DNA from: Ophiostoma sp. CBS 140.51 | Taxonomy: Eukaryota > Ascomycota > Sordariomycetes > Ophiostomatales > Ophiostomataceae | NCBI GenBank assembly: GCA_029298735.1 | Contig: JANSLP010000256.1 | Coordinates: 1 to 48,548 of the forward strand | Length of the DNA stretch: 48,548 nt | Reading direction: 5' to 3' | Part shown: one piece after another, positions 1 through 9,905 of the stretch | How positions within the stretch are numbered: the first letter of the stretch is position 1 | How the letters are laid out: each line of letters starts with the position of its first letter | Translations under genes and position numbers: made by a program | The notes under the pieces: generated by a model | Seen by the model: the letters and a program-made list of their open reading frames with translations, nothing else | Told to the model about the DNA's origin: nothing | Database searches by the model: none

Positions 1-337
1 CAAAAACACTAAAAGAGCCCTCATTCCCTTGATTCTACGAGATTTATTTTTCATAGATTGTCACTTCAGTTTTGATTTTAAATTCTTTTGACTTTGTCAA
101 TTGTTTTGAGTAGCTCAATCGGTAATGCTAGTTAATACATGCTTTCTAGAGAGAAGAGTCTTCATTCTCCCAGATGAATCTAAACGCCAGTCGTTAAAAG
201 AAATGCACAAAAGAAATGCCTAAAATCCAATCCAAAACGCCACGCAGTTATTTTCTGCAAAGACATCCGCAACGCCATGATATAAGAAAATCACATCAAC
301 TCCCACCAATTCTTTTCAGAGCAACTCCAGACTCAAT
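1..337. other. 3' flank of the iron transporter gene
   Basis: AT-leaning sequence downstream of the transporter stop codon, which lies at 338-340 on the minus strand. It would hold the 3' UTR and polyadenylation region. A D-arm-like string at about 109-125 has no matching T-arm, so it is not called a tRNA. I see no gene here. Confidence 0.6.
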
Positions 338-1144
338 TCATGGCTGACCCTTTCCAGAGTCGAGAAGGCGCACAATGCCGTAGGATGCACCGGCGGCCAG
401 AGCACCAATGAAGAGTGTCTGCAGCGCCCCCCAGAGACCAGCACGCCGGCAGTGCACAGTGATGACCGTCTTGACGTAGCCGAAAATGAGCAGAATTGCC
501 GCCGTGATGACAACCGAGACCATCAGGGCGTCACCGGCACGGCGCATTAAAAAGTACGGGATCATGGGGATCAGACCACCGATAAAGTAGCTCATGCCCA
601 TGGTCAGCGCCGACAGCCACGCGCGACTGACCTCGGGGCACTCCAGGCGCAGCTCAAAGTGCATCATGAAGCGCACCCACATCTCTGGGTTCTTGCAGAG
701 CTCGTTGACGAGGGGTGTGGCGGCCTCGTGGCTGATTTGGTACTCGGCCAGAATGTCATAAATCTCCTGACGCTCGGCGGCGGGCGTGTTCCGGACCTCG
801 TCCCACTCGCGGGCCTCCTCGCTGTGGTAATGCTCCTTCTCAGTGGCCGCGGCCAGGTACGCGCCCAGACCCATGCTGATGGCGCCGGAAAACAGCTCGG
901 CCAGACCGCCCATGACTACTAGCCGCGTGTCGCCCAAGCTGGACAGGCCGGCGCACAGCGCAAAGGGCACGGTCAGGCCGTCGGCGAAGCCAATGATAAT
1001 GTCGCGGACGACGGCATTGTAGTCGGAGTGGCGCTCAATGTGCGAGGAGTTGCCAGACGAGACACGGGTCAAGCTGCTATCAGAACGGCGCTCGATCAAA
1101 GGGTCGACTTCGGTAGCCATTGTGTTGATGGTTGTTGAGGACAT
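338..1144 (-). CDS. CCC1: CCC1/VIT-family vacuolar iron/manganese transporter
   Basis: A 268-residue single-exon protein of the VIT1/CCC1 family, which moves cytosolic Fe2+/Mn2+ into the vacuole, probably in exchange for protons. About 45 polar residues come first, then TM1 (about 47-66, with DGLTVPFALCAGL), TM2 (about 82-100, GAISMGLGAYLAA), a Glu/Met-rich cytosolic loop (about 101-168), TM3 (174-196), TM4 (206-226) and TM5 (238-261). The loop carries Glu102, Glu104, Glu109 and Glu110 and the FMMHFEL segment (Met160, Met161, Glu164); the corresponding residues form the metal-binding domain in plant VIT1. The frame stays open upstream to 1357 but only from a GTG codon, so the ATG at 1144 (A at -3) is chosen; a second good ATG lies at 1120. 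The gene is in tandem with ARG8. Its upstream region has five CCAAT boxes, consistent with Hap/HapX iron control. The family call is firm; the exact metal preference is inferred. Confidence 0.93.
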   Translation of the reverse strand: MSSTTINTMATEVDPLIERRSDSSLTRVSSGNSSHIERHSDYNAVVRDIIIGFADGLTVPFALCAGLSSLGDTRLVVMGGLAELFSGAISMGLGAYLAAATEKEHYHSEEAREWDEVRNTPAAERQEIYDILAEYQISHEAATPLVNELCKNPEMWVRFMMHFELRLECPEVSRAWLSALTMGMSYFIGGLIPMIPYFLMRRAGDALMVSVVITAAILLIFGYVKTVITVHCRRAGLWGALQTLFIGALAAGASYGIVRLLDSGKGQP

Positions 1145-1410
1145 TTGTGTGGTGATGCTGGATGTGAGGAGATGTTGAGAGTGTACAAAGTGTGTCGGAA
1201 GCGGTGGTATAAATGTAGTCGTTTGTGTGGTGATAATAAATATGGGAGTGTATGTGATGAGTGACAAAGGGATAAAGGGGCGAATGTCGATGGCGTTTGT
1301 GATGAGAGCAGACAACAGCAATGTGACGAAACAGGAAGGTACGCTAGCCACTAACACAGTGCAGTTGTGAGGAAAGAGCGATGAGAGAGATGATGTGCAT
1401 GACAGACGAG

Positions 1411-1796
1411 ATTGGGGACCAGCAATGGCCTCTGGTTTAATACTTTTCCATGGATGCGATGGATGGCCATGGCATCCGTTGCATCCCCGCTTACTTTTTC
1501 TATTTCTTTTCTTTTTCCTTTCATTTTTTTATTGAGATCCCATAATCCTATAGCCCAATTCGGACTTCCCTTGTTGGTCGCCCTTTCCTTGTCCGCTAGA
1601 CTTGGTGACAGAGGCGAGGTCTTACATGCCCCGCCGGCCAATCGCAGCGCATCCATTACCAAGTTTACCATCTCTAGCCAATCAGGCCAAAGCCATTTGA
1701 CCAGAGATCCAGGCACATCGCCAAATCTTTTAAATCTTAGCTGCACGTCCGCGTCTCAAGGGACTGTCCGCTTCTAAACAACGGGCCGTTGATTGG
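1411..1796. promoter_or_regulatory. Cluster of five CCAAT boxes upstream of the iron transporter
   Basis: CCAAT, or its complement ATTGG, occurs at 1411-1415 (-), 1555-1559 (+), 1638-1642 (+), 1678-1682 (+) and 1792-1796 (-). None is seen in the rest of the 1.7-kb intergenic region. CCAAT is bound by the Hap2/3/5 complex. In Aspergillus that complex recruits HapX to iron-regulated genes, including the vacuolar iron importer cccA. The sites lie about 270-650 bp upstream of the chosen ATG. Binding is inferred from the motif only. Confidence 0.5.
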
Positions 1797-2767
1797 CTCG
1801 GGGTTGGAATTTGGGGATCAAAGCGCCCCTTTCGTAACCCCGAATATTGACAGCCAGGCAAAATAAAAAAAAGAAGAAAAAGGAGGAAAAGAAGCTTTGA
1901 CGTGAAAAGGAAGAAAATGGAATATGGCGTACGTCACCAGACAATATGGCAAACACCGAGTTTCGCCTGCCTGAAGTAAACACCGACTTTCCTGACTCGA
2001 CTGATTTCACCGCGAGGCGAGCTTAATTGCTTATTTTTTTTGTTGTGCATTCAGTCACTCGGCCGAGCTCCGACTTATTCAATTACAGTACATAAGCATT
2101 TAAAGCCGTGAATATGACATCAACTGTAGGCCGTGGATTTGTCGGGGAGTGAGACGCGTTCTCGGCGCGCCCTCGGAGACAAGAAACTTGTCCTGTTTTG
2201 CCTTGTCTTGCCGTCTCACACCTTGTATGCTGTCGTGATGTTGATAGCAAGTTGACAATCATCGCCATTCTGATTTGCTCTCGTGCTTAGCATGTGGACA
2301 TAAAGGTAAACAACAAAGCCTTTAGAGACAATCAATTTGTAAAACGTTGAAATTCTCGCCTTAAGAATGGATGTCTTGGAAATCTGAATTTTTAAAAATT
2401 ACGTAGATGCTCCACGGTCGAAAAGTCAAAGCGCGTCCCGCGTCTCGCGGTGTCTGTCTTCTAGACTCGGATCCATTCCGGATTCCCCGTGAATAAATAT
2501 CAAGCCCATATCCACATCTCACAAAAGTTCGGGCCCAGAGACCGAGACTCTTTTCTCCGAGCCTTATGGCAAGGGTGCAGTGCAGCATGCATAAAATGTC
2601 TAAGTCTATTATGCACATGGTCATGATGCTATTAAATGGACGTAAAAAGGGCAAAGAAAATCCAACCGCGAATAGAAGGCTGTGTTCGGGAAACAGCAGA
2701 AATGCATAACCGTGTAAATCTCCACCCATTTTTATGCGCCAAACGCTCTCTCCGCCTTTCCCCTCTC

Positions 2768-2803
2768 TTGTCATCCTTGTCATCCTTGTCTTCCTTGTCT
2801 TCC
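2768..2803. repeat. 9-bp tandem repeat, four units
   Basis: Four consecutive 9-bp units: TTGTCATCC twice, then TTGTCTTCC twice. It lies about 20-55 bp past the ARG8 stop codon and so is probably in the ARG8 3' UTR, where it reads as purine-rich GGAAGACAA/GGATGACAA in the mRNA sense. Confidence 0.85.
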
Positions 2804-2822
2804 TTTCATTTCATAGACCACC

Positions 2823-4265
2823 TCACTTCTTCTGACTGTCAGCAATCGCCTGGTCGAGCAGACCCAGACCCTCCTGTATCTCGGCCTCGGAAATGTTCAA
2901 TGGAGGAACAAAACGCAACGTGTTGGTGCCGCACGAAATCACAAGCAGACCACGCTCGCGCGCCGCCGCAATGATCGGGTTCGGGTCAACGGTCAGCTGA
3001 GCACCCAGAATCAGACCGCGGCCGCGGATCTCGGTGATGATCTCCGGGTACTTCTCGCGCAGCTGCTGAAGACCGCGCACAAAGACGGCACCCTTGGCCA
3101 CGACGTCCGACTGCAGCGCCGGGTCAGCAAGACGAGCCAGCACGTGGTAGGCGACGCGAGACGCCAGCGGGTTGCCGCCAAACGTGGTGCCGTGGTCGCC
3201 CAGCTTGATGGCGTCGGCGACGGCGCCGCTGACAAGCGTGGCACCAATGGGGAAACCGTTGCCTAGAGCCTTGGCCGTCGTCACAATGTCCGGGTGCGCC
3301 TCCTTGGGCAGGTGGGCGTGGGCCCAGAGCGTGCCACCAGTACGGGCCAGACCACACTGGATCTCGTCGTGGATCAGGACAGCACCAACCTCACGGCACC
3401 GGCGGGCCAGGGCCACCATGAACTCCTCAGTGCCGACATTGACACCGCCCTCGCCCTGGATGGGCTCGACAATCACGGCACACGTCTTGGGCGTAACCAG
3501 AGCCTCGAGCACGGCAGGGTCGGCGTCGTTGAAGGTGCCGCAGCGGAAGCCGGGGACCATGGGCGAGAAGGGCTTCTGGTACTTGGGGTTGTGGGTGGCC
3601 GACAGACTGCCCATAGTGCGGCCGTGGAAGGCACCCGAGAAGGACACGACCTCGGTCTGGTTGCCGGACGGGTCACGGACCTTGCCGACCTTGCGGGCGA
3701 ACTTGATAGCAGCCTCGTTGGCCTCGCTGCCGGAGTTGGCGATAAACACAGCCTTAATGGGGTCGTGGGCAAAGCCGCCGGACTTGGTCGTCTCCTCAAC
3801 CAGCTGCTTCGACAGCGTGCCGGTCCAGATGTTGTGGTACAGGTTGGAGGCGTGCATGAGCGTGCCGGCCTGGTCGGCGATGACACGGGTAATCTCCGGG
3901 TCACAGTGGCCAAGGCCATTGACGGCAATACCGGCCGTCAGGTCAAGGTACTTCTTGCCCTCAAGATCCCACAAATAGGAACCAGCACCGCGCTCAAAGA
4001 CAGGTGCAGGCCGCGAGTACGTCGCCACCATGTAGGGGTCGCTCTGGGCAACAACCTCCGGGCTGTGCAGGCCCTCGACGACCTCCTCGCGCTCGAGAAC
4101 GGCCGTCTGGGTCGGGGCAGCAGACATTTTCCAGGAGGGAGTCGTCGAGATGGTGCGAGCTGCCGGCCGAGCCACCATGCGGGCAGCGCTCCGGCCAACG
4201 GCGGCCGAGGTCACGGCACTCCGGGCCGCTTTGGCCGCGTTCACGGCTTGTGTCCGCCAGACCAT
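2823..4265 (-). CDS. ARG8: Acetylornithine aminotransferase, mitochondrial
   Basis: A 480-residue class-III PLP-dependent aminotransferase that converts N-acetylglutamate semialdehyde plus glutamate into N2-acetylornithine and 2-oxoglutarate, a step of ornithine/arginine synthesis in the mitochondrial matrix. Residues 1 to about 45 are rich in Arg, Ala and Ser, with no acidic residue before Glu58, as in a matrix presequence. Catalytic landmarks are NSGSEANEAAIKFAR (177-191, phosphate binding), SGAFHGRT (210-217), EPIQGEGG (267-274), IHDEIQCGLARTG with Asp300 contacting the pyridine nitrogen, TTAKALGNGFPIGA with Schiff-base Lys332, and HGTTFGGNPLA (358-368). The length suits the family. The ATG at 4265 is the only start that includes the whole presequence, and no intron is needed. 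Two CPC1 sites and a GATA palindrome precede it. The close relative ornithine aminotransferase is cytosolic and lacks this presequence. Confidence 0.96.
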   Translation of the reverse strand: MVWRTQAVNAAKAARSAVTSAAVGRSAARMVARPAARTISTTPSWKMSAAPTQTAVLEREEVVEGLHSPEVVAQSDPYMVATYSRPAPVFERGAGSYLWDLEGKKYLDLTAGIAVNGLGHCDPEITRVIADQAGTLMHASNLYHNIWTGTLSKQLVEETTKSGGFAHDPIKAVFIANSGSEANEAAIKFARKVGKVRDPSGNQTEVVSFSGAFHGRTMGSLSATHNPKYQKPFSPMVPGFRCGTFNDADPAVLEALVTPKTCAVIVEPIQGEGGVNVGTEEFMVALARRCREVGAVLIHDEIQCGLARTGGTLWAHAHLPKEAHPDIVTTAKALGNGFPIGATLVSGAVADAIKLGDHGTTFGGNPLASRVAYHVLARLADPALQSDVVAKGAVFVRGLQQLREKYPEIITEIRGRGLILGAQLTVDPNPIIAAARERGLLVISCGTNTLRFVPPLNISEAEIQEGLGLLDQAIADSQKK

Positions 4266-4306
4266 TGTGTAGCGAAAATGGTTGTATCGGTCGAGTGACG
4301 AGGATA

Positions 4307-4313
4307 TGAGTCA
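4307..4313. promoter_or_regulatory. Gcn4/CPC1 site, proximal
   Basis: TGAGTCA, the consensus for the Gcn4/CPC1 bZIP activator of amino-acid synthesis genes, 42 bp upstream of the ARG8 start. It is so close that it may fall in the 5' leader. This 7-mer is expected about six times by chance in the whole window. Confidence 0.5.
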
Positions 4314-4429
4314 ATTGAGAGAGTAGAAGATACACACGATGAGAAACACAGAAGAAAGCAAGTATGAATGTCCCGATACGGCAGACGAGGTATATGAGCA
4401 AATTGAGCAGCTGCGACCGAGCCGGCCCG

Positions 4430-4456
4430 CTTATCGATAAGAGCCAGCGTGAGTCA
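4430..4456. promoter_or_regulatory. Distal CPC1 site next to a palindromic double-GATA element
   Basis: CTTATCGATAAG at 4430-4441 is a perfect 12-bp palindrome that presents a GATAAG site on each strand, the target type of AreA/NIT2 nitrogen regulators. Nine bases further from ARG8 lies TGAGTCA (4450-4456), about 185 bp upstream of the start. This arrangement fits joint control of arginine synthesis by amino-acid starvation and nitrogen supply. The sites are seen directly; the factors are inferred. Confidence 0.6.
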
Positions 4457-6229
4457 AAAAAAAAGTTTTTGCTCTTCTTGCTCTTTTTGGCGGCTTTTGC
4501 TCTCCTTTAAAAAATCCAGCGGGGTCATTGGGTCCGACGTCGGGTAGGCTCAGTGCTAACGCTTAGGGGAGAGAGGGGCCTGTCCGGGGAAGGAGCAGCC
4601 TGCCAGGCCCAAGCGCCACGAGGCTGGCAGTTTGAGACGACAGTCAGGATCAGTTCACAAAACAGCGATTGGCACGGGGATTTGAGGTTTTTATCTGATG
4701 GCAATATTTGTTATTTTTGGGGATCAGTATTTTAGGGTCGTATATTTTTAAAGTATTATTTGTCGCATGTTTGGCCTCATACTCAAATTTCTCCTATTTT
4801 TTTATTTTATTTTCGGTTTTCCATTTCTTTCGAATTGTATATGCCAACCTTGTTTTTTCTCCTGCAAGCCACACCCGTTGCAAATAGGAAAGGACGTAAA
4901 ACGCCGGTATGTCAAAGTCCTCAACTGCCGCCAGTTGTCAGTGACAGAAACGGCGGCCAAAATGATTCTTCCTCTGGCTGTCTCTGACCCCTCAATGCAA
5001 TTATCTTGACGCCGCACAAGCATCGGCTACCTGCCGCCACCAACGGCCTAGATCGCGCAGAATAGCTCCATTCACCTGCCCGCTGCTCCGTAACACGCCT
5101 TGGCTGCCAGCTTTGTGCCCAGTTTGCGTCGCTCGACCTGTACAATGGGTGAGGTTGGCAACACTTTTTGCTGCCAAGTTTGGCACAACTGCATGATAAA
5201 AAATGATTCCTCCGTAAAATGATAAAAAAACAGGGGGCCATTTCGAGGGGTTGCTTGCAGCAAGCACGCACAAAGAAGAAAAAAATGGGAGAAAAATACG
5301 AAGGGGGCTCGATGGGGGTCGATACGAGGCCCAGCCAGACGAGGACCCTTGAAAAGCTCCTCAAAAGCATGAAAAGCTGGCTGGGCGCGAAAAAGAAGGA
5401 TTCGGCCCAGCCAGAACAGGAGGGCGATCTGCAGGGCTTACACGGCTGCCCCACTTCGCTGCCCACCATCTCGATCTTTCCTTGTTCTTTGGCGTGTCTG
5501 GCCCTTGCTCCTGCTCAGGACGCTCTGCTAACTCTGTGCACAGGGAAGGCACGCTGGAGTGGCTCGAGAGAGGACTGTTGAACGCAGAAAAAGAAAGAGC
5601 GAATGAAAAGACGCAAAAAGGAGAGGAGAATAGGAAAGAGGGGAGAAAGGAGAAGAGAAGAAGAAAACCAGAAAACCAGGAAGGAGCTACTGTGTCTTCG
5701 TACACATGTGCGGCCACGTCCCTTCTGCAGATCCTGACGCCTGGAACTTGGCTCATCTGGACTTTTTGACTTTCTCGACAACCATGACAATCTGAACATT
5801 CTGGACCAGTTCGACCAGTTTGAACCACCTCTGCCTGCCGCCTTAATCAGCAGGGGTCCTCTGCTACCTCTACCAACTGCCTTCCCGCACTCCCGTCCGT
5901 TGCTCGCGGGCCCCTTTGTACTTTTGGATTTTCTTTATTTCTTATTTCTGATTTTCGTTGTTTCTTTATGCCCGCAAATCATAGCTCCTTTTCTTTTCCA
6001 ACGGTGGTCCGTCCTTTCATTGTTGCAACTAGCCCCGAAAGCACCGTTACAATCTTGACATCCTTGCCATCCTGACCTTTAATACCTCTCCCCAGCTCTC
6101 CTCCTTTTTCTTTCGCCACATCCCGCATCCTCCGCATCCCCCGGTCTTCCTCCTCCACGATATCTTTTCCATAAGCATTTCCCGGCTGCATCCCCCCATT
6201 GCCATTTGCAGATTTGCCCTCCGTTTGCA
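4457..6229. other. Divergent intergenic region between ARG8 and the F-box gene
   Basis: About 1.8 kb with no recognisable gene. It holds AT-rich sequence at 4,730-4,860, a purine tract at 5,615-5,667, and C/T-rich sequence from about 5,940 to the F-box start, which looks like the usual leader and promoter zone of that gene. Confidence 0.6.
5615..5667 (+). repeat. Polypurine tract
   Basis: Fifty-three bases of A and G with a single T at 5631. The uninterrupted part, 5632-5667, is 36 bases. Long homopurine runs can adopt triplex DNA or exclude nucleosomes. It lies between two divergent genes, about 1.35 kb from ARG8 and 0.6 kb from the F-box gene. Confidence 0.85.
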
Positions 6230-8618
6230 ATGGCCGACGATCGCCCGGCCGGCGAAGGTGCCGTGGCCGAGGATGAACCCAAATCTGCTGGGGCTACGGC
6301 GACAACTGCAGCCACAACTGCGATCGACAACAACGCCATCGCCACGAACCGGAAAGCTTACTTGCTGAGCCTAATACCGGACCTGACCCTCGACGAGATC
6401 TGGATGCTACAAGAACGTCTTGCTAAGCTCGACCTGCGGACCGACATCTTTGCCCGCCTGCCTCCGGAGCTGCAGATTATGGTGGCTGACTGTCTAGGCC
6501 CGGCCGACCTGGGATGCTGTCTGCACGTTTCGTGCATGTGGCGCGGCTCCTTCCTGCATGAGTCTATGCGCAAAGACCTGGCACGGCGATGCTTCCCATC
6601 ATTACTGGAGTACGTTGATGCTGTGCGGGCCGAGGTGGACAAGAAGGACACCGAAGATGACAGGGACGATACTGTTGCAAAACGTGATGAGACCGCTCAA
6701 GACAAAGCCGACAAGGCGCACAATGCTCACATCGACCTGATATTTGCCGAGACGGCACGAAAGTATGCACTCCGGGCGCTCGGCCGTTTCCGATATGTGT
6801 TCCGCCACTGTCGGAACCCACCATTCACCGTGGCCGAGAAGGCGGCAGAGAGAGCAGCAGGGAAGCCGGTCAGTCAGATCACGGCGAGCGAATCGACATG
6901 GCTGGACCAGGGACGGCCCCTCACACGACGGAGAAATAAGCGACAGCACGGACAGCACCAACACTTTCAGCAAAGCTATGGGCAGCAATACCAGGGGGCA
7001 GAAGAATATGGATGGCAACCGCCACGGCCATACGACCTCTTCCAGAACCGGATGGACCCAACACTCGAACTGGATAGTGACGAGGATGAACAGGATGACG
7101 ACATCGTGTCCTTTCACGGCACAGAATACGCATACGGCCGACTCGCATGGCAGTGCCTGCGACATAACGACACATGGTTTCTCGTGGATGACCTACGGGA
7201 TGGACGGCGGATACCTCTCTGCGTACCGAACGACCATCGGCGAGGCGGATCGTTTTTGCTGGTCGGATTTGGCGACGAGATATTAATGGCGGCATCAGGG
7301 AACCGCATGTAAGTCAACGTGCATAAGAGTGAGAGTGCTTGCATCTCACACCGTACTAACACCGTTTAGGTTGGCATGGAATTTCATCACAGGCGAGCAG
7401 CAAGAAAAGCTGCTGCCCGCACAAATGGACACCGTGCAGACACTCGGCAAGCGGATATGCATCCTGGCCGACGGCCACGTCTACTTGTGGCAGTTTGGAG
7501 GCATGCTGCGCGAGGTCGACATGACCGGCCTTGACGAGAAATACCTGCAGCCCGACGTCGACGGCCGCCTGCCCAGTTACTTTATTTTGGACCCCGTCAA
7601 CGAAGACGTCTTTTACCTGGGCAACTTTGAGCTCGACGTCGGCCAGATGGGCCGCAACGGCAAGCTCGGCTTCCACTTGCACATGTTTGACGGCCTCCGC
7701 TACAAGGAGACGTTCTCCGACTACATCCACTTTGACAACTACGCCTTTCCACTCTGCCTCATCGAGGCCACTGTACGCCGCGACGCCCGCGGGCTGTACT
7801 CGCTGGCATCATGGCGTGCCGGCTCTGGCGCCCCGGGCCCTACACGCAGCGTGTCTCCCACCGAAGTTGTGGGCGTGGCGTCGCTCGCGTTCAACATTTA
7901 TACGAAGACGTTCTCGCTGTCTTTTTGGAACCTGCCACCAGCAACGCCTGCCTACGGCCGCGAGAGCTCGCAGCTGATCCGCATCCATATCTGGAACGAC
8001 CAGCTCATCACCATTGTCGACCGCTACCGCGACGCGCCCCAGGGCAAGGTCCGGCGGGCCAAGCCACTGCTCTTTGCGTTTGACGACGAGTACAGCGAAG
8101 CTGCGAGATGTTCGGCGGCACGGCCGTTCTCCGAGGTGCCCTTGTACACGTCAAAGCTGGATGACGAAGATAGCACCGAAAACGAAGACAACAACAACAA
8201 CAACTTCCCCTCCCCACCTAGCGACACACACATCAAGCCAGAGCTCCGGCAAAAGGTGCGCTTCGACGAGCTGACGCCGAACAGCCCCGGCCAGTGGCTG
8301 CAGGACGACGACGATTGGACCAAGAACAAGTGTTTGCTGCGGTTCGCGCTGGACGTGGACTCGTCGCCGTCGCGTGCGGACCCGTACCGGCCGGCGCACA
8401 TCGGCTCTTACTTTATGCAGGGCGACGACGACTTTTTCGTGTTCCGGCACGGCAACGAGTACACCATCTGGAGCTTCCGCGACGACATTGTGCACAGTGT
8501 CGAGTGTCCGGTTGTCGGCGCAGGAGGTATCGTCGATGCTGTCGGCGCTGTCAGCTTGTCTGGTGAGGCTGTCGGCGAGGCTGGCGCAGCTTCCAGCACC
8601 ATCCCTGGCGAAAACTGA
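6230..8618 (+). CDS. F-box domain protein
   Basis: A 775-residue protein from two exons (6230-7308, 7370-8618). The 61-bp intron starts GTAAGT, has CTAAC at 7356-7360 and ends TTTAG. It splits an ATG codon and leaves the frame open to the TGA at 8616. The start is the ATG at 6230 (G at -3 and +4); upstream in-frame sequence has no ATG. Residues about 74-118 match an F-box: RLPPELQIMVADCLGPADLG followed by a Cys/Trp-containing helix. F-box proteins dock on Skp1 to select substrates for SCF ubiquitin ligases. After an acidic, charged linker, the rest (about 200-775) has aromatic, strand-like repeats such as ILADGHVYLWQFGG that could form a propeller-like substrate domain, but I recognise no named family. 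Low-complexity stretches include a Gln/His-rich segment and a run of five Asn. The substrate is unknown. Confidence 0.85.
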
Positions 8619-9905
8619 AAAGCACCGTCAGTGTTCATGTTTGCGATACTATCACGATACCATTCTTGTCGCGCAAGCTGTGTTGATTGTGTCGATCGCG
8701 ATTCCATCTGACCCGGACGGCGCGGCAATACGCGGATCCATTGTCGGGGGAAGACGCGGCCAGTCCGGCTGTACGGCTGCAGCCATGGTTGGATAACGGC
8801 GGCAGCAAACGAGGAAACGAGGAAAACAAAACGAGACTAAAAAAAGTCTAAAAGGCCTAACTATGGAGAGAGGTGCTGGTAATACTGAGGGGAAAAGAGG
8901 AAAGAGGCCCTGTCGCCTGTATTTATTTCACAGCCCCTCACTTGGAGCTACCCCAACGGAGAAGGATGCGCTGTGGCCCAGGCGTGGCGGTGTGCTAGTA
9001 GCCGAGGGCGCCTCAGGCGCTGTAGCAGCAGTGGTGGACAGGGAGGACAGGGACAGGGCAAAAAAAGACAGGCGGCACATGGGGCCAAAGAGCGTCTCTT
9101 ACAGGCTCCTGAGGCTCGTCTGTCGTCACTTCCCGACACAGCGCTCCCGGGTAATGAAGACCGCCGTGCCTACCTCGTTTGTTTGTTTCGCGGCGGCAAG
9201 CTTGGCCGTGGCAAGAGGCAAAGAAAAATAGTCAAAAACTGTCCAGATAGCCCGAAAGTCCCCTGAAGGGAGAGCCATGGCAGCGCCAGCAGCGCCTCCC
9301 CCCTACGCTAGAAACCAGCAAGACCATCGAAATACGGAGTCCGTTCACCCGAATCCACCCGAGATAAAAATTAGGAGCTGTCGACCAATCAGCGTGCACA
9401 GAAATTTGCGACGCGGGCCCACTAGACACAATTTTTGCACTGGCTGTCCCGGCGCTAGCGGGCCAAGTTGAAGGAAACATGGCAAACTGGCAGGAGCGAA
9501 CGGCTGTGGTCGCCAAAATAGCGAGAATACGGGGGGCTCAAAAGGGTAATCAGGTACCTGGCCTTCCCGTGTCTTCCTATTTTCAGGGGTTGCCAGTGGC
9601 TCAGAGGTGGCAGGCACGGCCGAAACAGCGAGCACGTCAAAATTTTGTGGAGGGAACGAAAAAGGGCCCCAGAATAAAATAAATAAAAAATATTCACCGG
9701 AAAAAGGCCTCACGCACTTTTCGACTCCCTCTCTCTTTTTCTTTCCTCCCCTCCCCCTTCTCTCTCCTCTCCCTCTCAGTCCTACTTCGCGACAGCACAC
9801 TAATATATTCGCAAACCTCGTCTTTTGCGAACGTCAAACTCCACTCCTTCGTTTTTCTTTTGTTGCTTTTCCTGCACATTCCTCCCCCATCTCACATCCT
9901 TCACA
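8619..9905. other. Intergenic: F-box 3' region and MIR1 promoter
   Basis: About 1.3 kb between two genes read in the same direction. No ORF with recognisable content. It ends with the C/T block listed separately and a short leader before the MIR1 ATG. Confidence 0.6.
9725..9777 (+). promoter_or_regulatory. C/T-only block in the MIR1 promoter
   Basis: Fifty-three consecutive pyrimidines ending about 130 bp before the MIR1 ATG. Long C/T blocks just upstream of the transcription start are characteristic of strongly expressed genes in filamentous fungi. This agrees with the highly biased codon use of MIR1. Confidence 0.6.

Larger units (their letters stand above)
1145..2822. other. Intergenic: CCC1 promoter and ARG8 3' region
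   Basis: About 1.7 kb between two genes read leftward. The half nearest the transporter (1,400-1,800) has the CCAAT cluster. The half nearest ARG8 has a 9-bp tandem repeat 20-50 bp past the ARG8 stop. Short open frames here have no recognisable domain. No additional gene is supported. Confidence 0.6.

Noticed and set aside
105..130. tRNA D-arm-like string (TAGCTCAATCGGTAA)
   Set aside because: No acceptor stem, anticodon stem or GGTTCGA-type T-arm at the right distance.
3294..4298. 334-codon frame antisense to ARG8
   Set aside because: Shadow of a GC-rich codon pattern; Gly/Arg/Val-rich with no domain.
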